A stretch of 64,000 nucleotides of DNA from Anastrepha obliqua (Eukaryota > Arthropoda > Insecta > Diptera > Tephritidae): NCBI RefSeq assembly GCF_027943255.1, contig NC_072892.1:26931792-26995791 (forward strand), written 5' to 3'. Below, in pieces: positions 1 to 11,700 of the stretch; position 1 is the first letter of the stretch; each line of letters opens with the position of its first letter. Below the pieces are notes generated by a model. That model searched no databases. It was not told the DNA's origin and worked only from the letters and a program-made list of their open reading frames with translations. The position numbers were made by a program, and so were the translations under genes.

Positions 1-710
1 TCTTACTGGAAAATCATCGAGTGACTGAAAGAGATTTAGTAGAAGCCCTAGGCATCTCATTGAGCAGTGTAAGCGATATTTTGACTGAAGTATTGAGTTT
101 CAGAAAGCTGTGTGCACAATGGGTGCCGCATTCGCTTACAATGGAACAAAAACACATTCGAATGCGACTTTCTCAGCAACATTTAGAGTGTTTTCGAAAG
201 GATAAAGTGGATTTTAAGCGTCGATTCATCGCTGTGGATGAGACTTGGGTCTATCACAATGATCCTAAATCAAAACAGGAGGCTAAAAAGTGGTGTGAAC
301 CTGGATCATCGCCTCCTTCTGTGCAGAAATCGATGAAAACTGGTAAAACAATAAATTCTGAATATTACCTTTTAGACCAGCTAAAAGAAAAAAAATCGTG
401 AAAAAATACCCAGTTTGCAAAAGGCAAATCTTTTTTCATCTGTACAATGCACTGTGTGGCAAGAGCATTTTGACAATGGCTAAAATGCACGAATTATGGT
501 TCGAATTGTTGGAGCATTCACCGCATTTACCAGACCTTAACGATTTTTATCTGTTTCCAGACCTAAAAAAATGCATGCGTTTTTCATCAAATTGTGAGGT
601 CATAACAGCTGTGGAAGCGTATTTTGCAGCCCTTCCTGATTTTCACTTCAAGCATGGAATTCATAAATTGAAATCACATTAGAACAAGTGTATTGGTGTT
701 CAGGGAGACT
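1..710 (+). pseudogene. mariner transposase relic, 5' end outside window
   Basis: Decayed mariner-type (D,D34D) transposase read in two frames, 21-401 and 398-682. The first frame has a helix-turn-helix-like N-terminal part and the first catalytic motif around DETWVYHNDP (near 238-267). It then jumps from the proline/serine-rich linker straight to GKTINSEYY, so the roughly 20-residue stretch normally found between these motifs is deleted. The second frame has lost the catalytic Asp of the usual HQDNAPCH motif (it reads HLYNALCGKS) and carries a degraded form of the PPYSPDLAPSDYFLFP motif. The sequence up to about 710 still resembles the C-terminal GDY motif. No left terminal repeat is visible because the copy starts at or before base 1. 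A dead copy; inactivity is inferred from the deletion, frameshift and lost residues. Confidence 0.85.
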
Positions 711-715
711 ATATA

Positions 716-889
716 CAGGGTTGGCCATCTTAAACTGACCCATGCGATTATTAAAAAAATATGGAAAAAGAAACATTTTTTTGTGTTTCGTTGTGAAAAA
801 CATTTAATTTAGTTCAAGGAGATTCGTTTACATCACTTTTTGAATATGATATCGCGCAAGTGGTCGCCCTTAGCACGTATTTGGATATG
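716..889 (-). mobile_element. Truncated left-end copy of a Tc1/mariner-like element
   Basis: About 165 bp nearly identical to the left end of the element at 892-1251: same terminal repeat CAGGGTTGGCCATCTTAAAC, same start of the reverse-strand transposase C-terminus. The match ends at about 880. A TA dinucleotide precedes it (714-715). It lies head-to-tail with the complete-ended copy. Confidence 0.8.
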
Positions 890-891
890 TA

Positions 892-1251
892 CAGGGTTGG
901 CCATCTTAAACTGACCCATGTGATTATTAAAAAAATATGGAAAAAGAAACATTTTTTTGTGTTTCATTGTGAAAAACATTTAATTTAGTTCAAGGAGATT
1001 CGTTTACATCACTTTTTGAATATGATATCGCACAAGTGGTCGCCCTTAGCTCGTATAGCGTAATGTGCCCGTTTTTCGGCGTTTTCCATAGTTTTGGCCA
1101 GCGTCTCGGCCGATATGGCGGCTATTTCCCGTCGGATATTGGCCTTAAGTGCGCCTAGTGTCTTTGGCTTGTTGACGTAAACCTTAGATTTCAAATTACA
1201 GTAAAAAGTTATAGGGTTACTCAATGGGTCAGTTTAATATGGCCAACCCTG
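892..1251 (-). mobile_element. Short Tc1/mariner-like element with both terminal repeats
   Basis: About 360 bp element bounded by inverted terminal repeats (CAGGGTTGGCCATCTTAAAC on the left, its near complement ending GGCCAACCCTG on the right), flanked by TA on both sides (890-891 and 1252-1253), the Tc1/mariner target duplication. The minus strand 1009-1224 encodes only the last roughly 70 residues of a transposase (LKSKVYVNKPKTLGALKANI ... GDHLCDIIFKK), matching the C-terminus of IS630/Tc1-mariner transposases. It is an internally deleted, non-autonomous derivative. Confidence 0.85.
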
Positions 1252-1572
1252 TATATATATATATAATTGCCGCGTACACCCTTTTTGGGTGTTTGGCCGA
1301 GCTCCTCCTTCTATTTGTGGTGTGCGTCTTGATGTTGTTCCACAAATGGAGGAACCTACAGTTTCAAGCCGACTTCGAACGGCAGATTTTTTTATGAGGA
1401 GCTTTTTCATGGTAGAAATACACTCGGAGGGTTGCCATGCCTGCCGAGGGGCGACCGCTATTAGAAAAATGTTTTTATTAATTTTGCTTTCACCGAGATT
1501 CGAACCAACGTTCCGAATGGTACTTCCGAATGGTAATCACGCACCAACCCATTCGGCTACGGCGGCCGCCTC
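1252..1572 (-). repeat. tRNA-derived SINE copy 1 (reverse orientation)
   Basis: Near full-length copy of a family present at least nine times in this window. In its own orientation it begins with a tRNA-like head (near 1470-1570) with a B-box-like GGTTCGAATC and an A-box-like stretch around TAGCCGAATGGGTTGGTGCG. A body of about 200 bp follows, containing GGCAATGGC and AAACTGTAGGT motifs. It ends in GTGTACGCGGCAATT plus a (TA)n tail that abuts the terminal repeat of the preceding DNA element. The Pol III promoter role is inferred from box similarity. Confidence 0.8.
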
Positions 1573-2752
1573 AGGAAGACTATATTGAATAATAAAAAGT
1601 GTATTTCAAAGTTTGAAATTCAAACCATAGAATTGTGTTTTTCTTATCGAACCGCAAAACTTATTGAACAACCTGGTAACTACCCTTCCAGGTTCAGATT
1701 ATTATTTATTTTCAAAACAGAAACAAAGAGTTTCGAGGGAAGTGAATCAGCTATTCCTGCCAACTTTGAATTTTTTTATGCTACATATAAATAAAATCCA
1801 TGATTCAATAACAAAAGGTTTGCTCAGTAAGCAAATAATAACGATTGAATCATGAATCAAATCTAAGAAAGCATTGAGATCGGTATTATTTACAATATCT
1901 CCGAAAATTTAAATCGAAATTCGTCTATAGATTGCACGATAATAAAGTTCACCAACCAGATTGCGCCTCTAAATTATTATTTTATTTACGAAAACAAAGA
2001 ATTTGATCAGATGAGATAAGACCTTTAAGCGAAATGTGCAATTAGCTGGAAGGCAAATAAATTCAAATACTCAATAAAAGAACCTGATTTTTTCGCAATT
2101 AATAAGGACTTTGGCGATACAATATCGAGTGTTGGTGCAGTTAAACACCCTATACTGTATACTCGCTAAATTAGTAACCGCACATCCGATAGTTTTACAC
2201 TTGGCACATACACATTTACAAATAGATACGTGTGTAAGTATGTAAGTATGTGTGTGTGTGCACTTCAAGCCTTATTTATTAAGACAACAATGCTAGCAGC
2301 GAATTTACAATACTTTAAATAACATTGTGGCATATCATTTACAAGCCATATTGCCGTATTGCTACTTCAATCAATTGGGTTGTGTGCGGACAGCAAAATA
2401 TAAACGCCTCAGTTGTTGTAAAAACATTTACCTACGAATAAAAAACAATCAATTTAGCAGCTTTCCTACTTTCATTCATTCTTTCATTGACTCATGTATT
2501 CTTTCATTTATTTAACCACTTAGGCATTCTCATTCAATTTGCTATTTGGCAGCGCATAAACACTTTAAAGAAACTTAAAAGCAAGTGAGTGCATTCAATG
2601 CCCTTTTGGCTGTTGACAACCAAGTCGGCTTCTCCGACGCGCACTTGCACTCGCAATTCGCTTGGTTGCGCACTCTTACAGTGCTCATATGTGTGATTGA
2701 GTGTGCGTATGTGTGTGTGTGTATGTAGATATGTAAATAGATAAGTAAATAC

Positions 2753-5700
2753 CTCATAGCTGCGCTTAAGTGACTGATATTCCTGGACTGTACGTGACAC
2801 ATTGCGTTTGAGTGATGAGATCTCTTGGATTTCATTGTCCAAAATTTGCTTCAAACGGCGCACCACTTCGGTCTCTGTCTCCAGTTCATTGTCGACGATG
2901 CATTCCGCAATTGACTTCTCAAGTTCGCCTGCAATTGAGTAATGCAAGTTTAGTAAATGGTTGGCTATGTATCATAAATAATACGGTATATATGTACAGC
3001 TGTATATACTGCGTACGCTTGCTTAGATATGCACAAATATGGCTGTATGTAATTGAGTATTGCATGGAAAGTAGCAAAACAAAAACGCGCCAAAAAATAT
3101 ATTTAGTTTAATAGAAAAACTGACGGATGAGCAATAAAAAAGCTGTAAAGCTGCTAAACATGAATAAACTGCATAATTAACATTTGGAAGTGTGTGGAAA
3201 GGCAGCGAGGCAAAAAGTCACAAGTGGCTATGAATAGTGGATGCGAAATTTGTAGGATTTAGACAATCATGAAAATGGAAATGAGACAAAATAAATATGT
3301 ACATATATGAATTTATTAATAGTAAAGAAAGTAAAGAACCGAAAATTCAAAACGAAATATACTTATTGGCATATGGATATGTAAGTATGTACACTTGTGC
3401 TCCATAATTAAGTCAGTCTATCTTTTTACAATATTTTCGCAATATTTTTCATGCTAAATTTGTTTCCCGTTCCAAATGGATTTAACAAGAATTTGCCTTA
3501 AAGATAAGTTATTTTTTTACATTTATTATCAATTCACGTCTTAAACTTCAATAACTTCAAATGTATCTCCAATATTAAAGCCTGGAAACCCCCCAAATGA
3601 ATTGTGTATTTAATTTCGCTAGAGAAGCACGCGATCAGAAGGAGTATTATGTTGCAGTTTTTCTAAATATCACGCAAGCTTTTGATAAGGTCTGACCTGA
3701 AGGCCTATTATATAACTTAATAACTTTATAAAAACTCGAGTTGGACCTTTGGTTTCAATGTCAATCTTTATTCTGTTCTTTAACTAAAATGCTTCGCTCA
3801 ATCAAACCCCAGCTCGATGGAATTTCACCAACGTTTTCCGCTAGGCCATGCAACTCATAATTCATTAGTTTTTCCTCAAAACTGGTTTTGAGTAAAGTGT
3901 GAGAGAAATGGTTGTTACTGTGCGTACCCCATCATAAAGTCACTCGATCTTGGTCACGTAGGCAAAAGTAGTGTTGTAAAGTGTAAGCTGAGCTTTAACA
4001 AAAAATATAACATCAGCTAATTGTACATAGTTAGCGAATTTGTGGGGGTGGTCTTAACTACTCTCCTTGTCGAGTTCGAAACGTCCCCGTTTCAGCTACT
4101 AAAAAGCTGTGGCTCAGAGGTTCGAATAGTTAGGTTCAAAATACGACTTGTTGGCTTTGTAGACCGGATCGTCATTCGCAGCACGTTAAAGTTGTAAATG
4201 GGTAGTTAAAAGCGTTATTAATGTTGAAGCTTGATTGAGCTTAAATTCCATACTTTTGAACAATAAATTTGTTTGATTCTTATACTATGATTACATGATT
4301 ATACTATGATTACGTTTCTTAAAATTAAAATGAATGTAACTCATCAAAGGATGGTGAAAATTAAACGTAGTTTAAAGAGTCTATTTACAATTCTAATTTT
4401 ATCAGGAAGTTGTAAATAATCAGAACTGATAATATATTTCATTTTCAGATAAATTTTTTTACGCTTACGAACTTTTTCGCGTCATTGTAGCAATATAACT
4501 TCCACCACTTAAACTCTCATACGAAACAAAAAAGGCTCAACAACACTTATCGTAAGTTGCTTTTATGAATGATTTTTCCATCGATCAAGACCGTGCTGCC
4601 TAGATCCTTTTCCACAACTTTTTCAACAAATATCTTGTTAAATTTATTTCCTAGACGTCTATTTCTCTTCAAAAATACTTTTTCACCAGGCTCATAGGTT
4701 TTCATTTTATTATTTTTATTCCGTCTACCTAAAACGTTCCCCTGCTCTTGGCACAATCTTTCGCGTATCATTTCCAAATCCTCATTCGAAGAGTTATGAA
4801 GAATGTCGATAGGTTTAGCATTTGTAATAGAATGAATGGTGTTATTGTACTTATGAGTAGCCAGTAGCACCAATTCAATAGTCTCACTCAGCTGTTGTTG
4901 CTCTCTTATGCATCGGGCAATTTCCATTAAGGTTGAATGGAATCTTTCAACCTGCCCATTACTTTGGCTATGTAACGTCGGAATGAAAAATTGTTCGATT
5001 GAAAAGTTGTCCCTAAGAAAAGTTTTAATTGTCATCGAATGAAAGGCTTTCTCATTGTCTGAAACAATAGTTTTGGTGTTTTTAAATATTAGGAGTATTT
5101 CTAGCAAGGCTTCCTTGATATCTAATGTAGAGCGCGATTGAATTGGTTTTACTACAGCGTATTTCGAAAATTTATCCATACAGGTTAGGAAATGTTGCTT
5201 GTCTGTAAAAAAAATGTCCATATGTAAGATCTCGCCAGGTGTCTTTGGAATAGGAGTTTTGCCTATTTCGAGATTTACTGGTTTACGCTGGTATTTATTT
5301 TCTAGACATATCTTACAGTTTGCAATGATAGCCTTTAACATTTTTTTGATATTTGGGAAATAATATTCTCGAGAAATTTGTTTAAAGTTCTCTTGCAGAC
5401 AACGGTGTGCGCGGTTATGCTCTGCAATTACTGTTTCTAATTGATCCGTTTTATTTATCAAATCTATCACAAAAATTTCTGTGTGGAGAAATTTCACTCC
5501 CGGGAAGAGTGAAACTAAATCGTTTTGTATTTCGGAAAGTGTTGGTAGGTCACAATGAATCGCGTTCGTATTATTAGGATTTATTACGGTTTTAAGACAT
5601 TCAAACAAGTTTTCGAGCGAATCGAAGGAAATTGTATGGCGGACATGTTTCTGAAAAATAATTTTTGTCACTTTATTTAGGTATGACGCTTTTGTTAGTA

Positions 5701-8700
5701 TTAGTTGGTTTTTAAATTGATTTATGGGGCATTTGACCGTTTTTACAACATTACTCAATGATTCCTCACTATGAGCCGTATCTATTGATTCACTCATGTT
5801 ATTTATGAACTGTCTGGAGAGCGCGTCTGCCACCTTGTTTTCACTTCCTGGCTTATAATGAAACGTAGGAGCAAACTCTTCCACGAAAGCACGCCACCTT
5901 TTCATTTTAGTGTTAGGATTTTTATCCGAAATTGAAAAGATAAGCGGCTGGTGGTCAGTGAAAATATGGATGTTTTTGACGCCATATAGATAGTGCCGAA
6001 GGGCCTTCAATGCCCAAACTATAGCTAGTAGCTCACGCTCATTGGTGGCATAATTTTGTTCTGTTCGAGAGAGCGTTCGGGAAATCATTGTTATAGGCCT
6101 ATTTTTCTGGGACAAAACCGCGCCCAAAGCATTTGAAGACGCATCTGTGGTCAGATCGAAAGGGCAGCTAAAATCCGGGTATTGGAGCAAAACATCTTCA
6201 GAAGCAAGAATTTTCTTAACTCTGTTAAAGGCGGACATGGCTTCGGGGTCCAATTTTATTTGGATTTTTTTTGACTTGTTAGCTTCTACGTGCCCATTCT
6301 CTCCTCGCAAATATTTCGTTAGCGGTTTTACGATGGCTGCATAATCTTTCACGAACCTACGGTAATATCCCGCAAGACCAAGGAAGGATCGTAGAGAGCG
6401 TAAAGTTTCTGGAACTTTGTAATTTAAAATATCGGTTATTTTGTTTGGACAAGTTCTTAAACCGTTCTGCGACACTACAAATCCTAAAAACTCCACTTCT
6501 TTTTGGAAAAACTTGGACTTTTCGGGCGAAACTCTCATACCGGCAGTTTCTAATTTGTTTAAAATTCTTTTAATGTCATTCAGATGCAAATGCTCGTTTG
6601 GTGAAAAGATAATTATATCATCGATATAAACATGGCAGGTCTTACCAATTTCATCACGCAGGATATCGTCTATCGCTCGTTGAAAAATGCTTGGAGCATT
6701 TTTCAAACCAAATGGCAAGCGGCAAAATTCGTACTTGCCATTATTTACACTGAATGCTGTTTTTGGTCTATCTTTCTCGCGCAAGTTGATTTGGTGGAAT
6801 CCTGACTTCAAATCTAGCGTGGAGAAGAACTTTGATTTTCCTAAATTGGACAGGATGACAGAAGTGTCCGGTATGGGATATCGATCAGAGATGGTGTTTT
6901 CGTTAATTTTCCGAAAGTCTATCACCATACGCAGTTTTTGTTTGCCATTTTCGTCAATGCCCTTTTTTGTTACTACGTGGACGGGCGAATTATAGGGTGA
7001 ACACGACTTGCGAATTATGCCATCTCCTAAGAGTGATTTTATTTCCGAGTTTATGAACTCTGCTGCTGAAATCGGGTACGGGTAGCTTTTGCTAAAAATT
7101 GGGTTTTCTGTAGTGGTACGAATTGTAGCCTCGACATTGGTATTGTAGGGTAGGGAACGATTTGGGTGAGCAAATGCATTAGTGTTTTTATTAATTAATT
7201 GACGAAAGTCATTTTGAACACTTGCAGGCACGGAATCATCGTTAATTGTAATCAAGTTGACTTGATTGCAACAAAGGTGCTGAAGTTTTACCTTACCATC
7301 CCGATAATATAAATACCCTGCATTAATATCAATTTTTGAGTCAATTTCTTTTAGGAAGTCATAACCAATTATGCCATCGAACGTTTTTAGATTATCAAGT
7401 AAATAAAAGGTCGAGGTGTGGTTGAGAACATTAACCAAACATTTTTTGTCTATAAAATTTTGCCCATTTATTGATTTTAGCGTAAATGGGGTTTTCATCT
7501 CCTTAATTCCGTCGAGAAATTGAAAATGTTTAATAAAATTTTTTGAAGTGCCTGTATCTATTAATATTTTTAGCTCCTGACCATTCGCAGTAGTTTTAGT
7601 GATGAAAGGTAGGAGCGACTTTAGTTTAAAAAATTTATTTCGGAATCATTTTTAGAGTCGCATGTATGGTAAGGCTCTTCGGAATAACTTTTAAAATTCG
7701 AGCTATCATAGTCGTCGTAGTGTTCTTCGTTTTCAGATTCATCAGAAACTATGCCAATATTGTCTGGCATATAATTAACCCGCTGTGTCTTTCCACCAGG
7801 TCTCTGGGAAGAACCGGATGGCTCACGAGAACGTTTAAATACAACTGCTTGATTGGGGGTTTTAGAAATGATTGCACTATTTTGAGTGGCGTTATTTTTT
7901 CGATAGATAGATGTGCCATGGTCAACGTCCATTGGACTCGGTCTATTGTTGTGATTTGGTAAACGATTTGGTTCATTTTGTGAATTAAAATTATATTGCG
8001 GCATTGTCGCTCTTACTTTGTTTGGTTTAACTGAACTACCCATTGCAAAGGTTTGGGCGAAATTATAGCGCTTGTGATTCATCTCAAGCTCCTGTGCAAC
8101 GGCCAAGGCAGTGGGCAGATCCTTTGGTGACGAGGAAAATAATATGTCACATAGTGGACGGCGAAGACCTGAAATGAATACTCGTAGAGCGTTTGCTCTT
8201 GCACGATCGTTTAGAGCCTTCATAACTTCGTCGTTGCCACTATTCGTCATTATTTGCTTATTTATGATAAGCGTCAAATGTTTATCCACCGAGTCATAGT
8301 AGTCTGCAATTGACAAATGACCTTGCCTAAGAATACTTAGTTCAGTTTCCAGAACATGAACTGGTCTTTTATCTGCATAGGTTTGGTCTAACCTGGCGAT
8401 TATTGCCTTAAAATTTAGCACCGTATTGAAAGACGACAGTGTTGAATTCGCCGCACCAGTAATTTTATTCCGGAAAATGCCCATTGCCACGTAATATTTT
8501 TCGGAACCTTCAAGGTAGTAATTAATGGCAAAGGCGGCAGCGGAGCGCCAGGCTGGGTAACACGAGGCATCGCCACTAAATTCGGGTAAAGACTTTACTA
8601 AGTCCAAACTAGCATTTCCTGACTCTGTTAAAGGGTTAATTGCAACGGGTTGGTAGGGCTCAACACATGGTGGTTTAAGGCGATTTAAGGCTAGAGTAAG

Positions 8701-11700
8701 TTCTTGAATTTGGGCCGTGAACTCTGCCCTAGCACGCTCGGTTGAGACTCTTACGATATCTAAAACTAGCTCTCTTGTGATTTCCATTCTGCAGAAACTA
8801 CAGATATCACGATGATTTCTGGTGGCTGTAAACAACTATGTGTAAACTGAACAATCTATGGTTCGTTTTCCGCACTATGGAAAATGTGTATTTTTACAGC
8901 CGTAAAAGTTAAAAGACTGGATGTACCATTTGTTTTAACTGTTTTAAACGAGATTATGTTATGTAATCTGACAAATTATATTACTATGTTTCAAAATAAT
9001 TCACGGAAATCTATGTTTCTTTTCGCCTGATACAGCAATTTTTTAATATGGAAAACTTTGTAGTTTTTGTTTTTAATTGAAATGAAAAATGCTATGCGAA
9101 ATTTTCCAGAAAGAAAATATTTAGCTAATGTTACTATAGAACACGTGTATGTTACGTAAGTTGGGAACTAAGTTTCAATAACTTTGCACAAATGCAGTGA
9201 AATCTTGTTATCGCCTGATATAGCGATTTTTAATTTTTCAAGTTTGCCGTTTTTAAGATGGAAAAACCAATTGATGAAAAAATAACTTTTTATTGTTTCT
9301 TACGCAAGTATATTGAACCTTTTGTAGTTTTGAACACGTGTATGTTACGCAATTGGGAAAAATTTCACCTCAATACGACACGAAAAGGGACTATTAACAC
9401 TTTAGTCTCAAATTTTATATTTTATTTCTCACATGAAATAATTATCAGATCTAATTATTACTTACATATGTAATTACGAAAACTGATTCAATAAGTTTAG
9501 AGTTAAGATAAAGGCTTCTTATATGGAATTCCACAGTATCCCAACTGTCCAAATAGGTGTAGGCGAAAAATGTATGATTCACTGCTCCGGTAGATTATGA
9601 TCCTGGTTCTTTTGAGACCTGTCGCTTTGTTCGGCCTTCCTTATAGGAATTATTCTTGCATAATTGGTCAGTGCGGTTGACCATTCGAAACAAGTTGCGA
9701 AATATTTATTTGACAGGCCCCACGTTGGGCGCCACTTAATAACTTTATAAAAACTCGAGTTGGACCTTTGGTTTCAATGTCAATCTTTATTCTGTTCTTT
9801 AACTAAAATGCTTCGCTCAATCAAACCCCAGCTCGATGGAATTTCACCAACGTTTTCCGCTAGGCCATGCAACTCATAATTCATTAGTTTTTCCTCAAAA
9901 CTGGTTTTGAGTAAAGTGTGAGAGAAATGGTTGTTACTGTGCGTACCCCATCATAAAGTCACTCGATCTTGGTCACGTAGGCAAAAGTAGTGTTGTAAAG
10001 TGTAAGCTGAGCTTTAACAAAAAATATAACATCAGCTAATTGTACATAGTTAGCGAATTTGTGGGGGTGGTCTTAACTTATATAAGCGTAAAACGAGCCT
10101 GCCGAATAGTTACTAAGCGTTCTTCAAATCATATTTTCAGAGCAGGGGTTTTCTTGTCAAAGTAAACGACGAATAAAAATGTGGTGTACCACAGGTATGT
10201 AAGCGTTCTTTTTTCAGAGGACGTTAAAATCGAAAATATCAAAAACATTATCAAAGGTGTCGTCACACCAGTGGTATGTGGGGCATGCTCCCCCTAGCAC
10301 TATAACTTTCCTCCCTCTCGGCTGATATCACCCTGGAACTGCTAAAAGTATTTCATCGAGGTGGAGCCGCGTTTGTTCTTTTTAGACACACCAGGTACAT
10401 GCAACTTCAAGATATTTTCTTTTCTGATCATCCATAAAAAAATTGGTATTTTGTTAAATTTTTATTAAGATTTGCTGGTTGCTTAGACTACGACTACGAA
10501 TGATTAACCGAATAAATACATTCTGTCAAAAAAGTACCGGGAATTGTTCAATAAAAGGCAAAATAATTGCTTAATCATTAATATTTATTTTGTCGCCTTC
10601 AAAATAGGCTCCATTCGAAGCAATACACATATGCAAACAATTAGTCCAGTCATCAAAGCACCTTTTAAACGCCTTTGAAGAGATCTTTTTCAGCTGCTTC
10701 AGCGAATTCTCCTTAATGGACTCTATCGACTCAAAGCGAGTGGTAATTTAAGTTTTGCGAAAAGGAAAAGTCACAGGGGGCTAAATCTGGTGAATACGGT
10801 GGTTGTTCGAAGATATTTGTCGAGTTTTTGGTCAAAAACCCGTTCACAATATGAGCCTTGTGAGACGCAGCGTTATCATGGTGCAAGATCCATGAGTTTT
10901 CTTGCCACAAATTAGGCCGTTTCCGACGCACATTCTCTCTCGAACGTCACATAACTCCCAAATAATATTTTTTATTTACCGTAGAACTATTTGGAACGAA
11001 TTCCGAGTTCACAAAACAGTGATAATAAAAGAAAACACGTAACATGACTTTCACTTTTGACCGAATTTGACGAGTTTTTTTGGGTTTCGGTGGATAGCGC
11101 CATTCAGCCGCCTGTTGACTTATTCGCATGTCAAATTCATATACCCACGTCTCATCACCTGTTATGAAGCGCTGGATAAACGTTGGGTTCGAATTCACTT
11201 GCTCAAGCATGTCTTTCGCCACCTTCTTCCGATGAAGTTTTTGAAAGAAATTCAACTCTATTGGAACGAGTTGAGCAGCCACGCGTCTCATGCTCAATTG
11301 ATGGTGTAAAATAATGCAAATTGATTCGTGAGACACGCTAAGGTCACGAGATACCTCCCTCAAACTTAAATGATGGTTTTCCACCACCTTGACTTTGTCG
11401 ACGTTGTCATCCGTTGAAGACGTTGATGCGCGACCAGATCGGGGCAAATCTTCCACGACTTCTCGACTCTCTGCAAAAGCCTTATACCACTCGTAGACCC
11501 GTATTTTTGATAAAGCACACTCGCCATAGGCTTTCTGCAACATTTTCAACGATTTGGCACACGAAGTCCCGTTCTAAACACAAAATTTTAGACAAATTTT
11601 TTGTTCGATGTTTTTAACCATAGTGAAAATCGCAGACCTCACCTGCGGTTGACTAATATAATTAAATGCCAGGCACAAGCTAATGGACAGATCACGCGCA

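Larger units (their letters stand above)
3715..10078 (-). mobile_element. Complete Ty3/gypsy LTR retrotransposon, 6.36 kb
   Basis: The element reads right to left. Two 345 bp LTRs (3715-4059 and 9734-10078) look identical throughout and begin AGTTAAGACC in element orientation, as in gypsy-group elements. A 4-bp TATA target duplication flanks it (3711-3714 and 10079-10082). Order in element orientation: 5' LTR, primer-binding site, a leader of about 0.95 kb, gag, -1 frameshift site, pol (protease, reverse transcriptase, RNase H, integrase), polypurine tract, 3' LTR. No envelope-like ORF fits between pol and the 3' LTR (about 490 bp). Gag and pol are open, so it may be recently active (inference). 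Confidence 0.93.

Noticed and set aside
1289..1588. 99-codon plus-strand frame
   Set aside because: It is the translation of a SINE copy; the same frame recurs in other copies.
4060..4546. Envelope gene of the gypsy element
   Set aside because: Less than 500 bp between pol and the 3' LTR, with no open frame of useful length.
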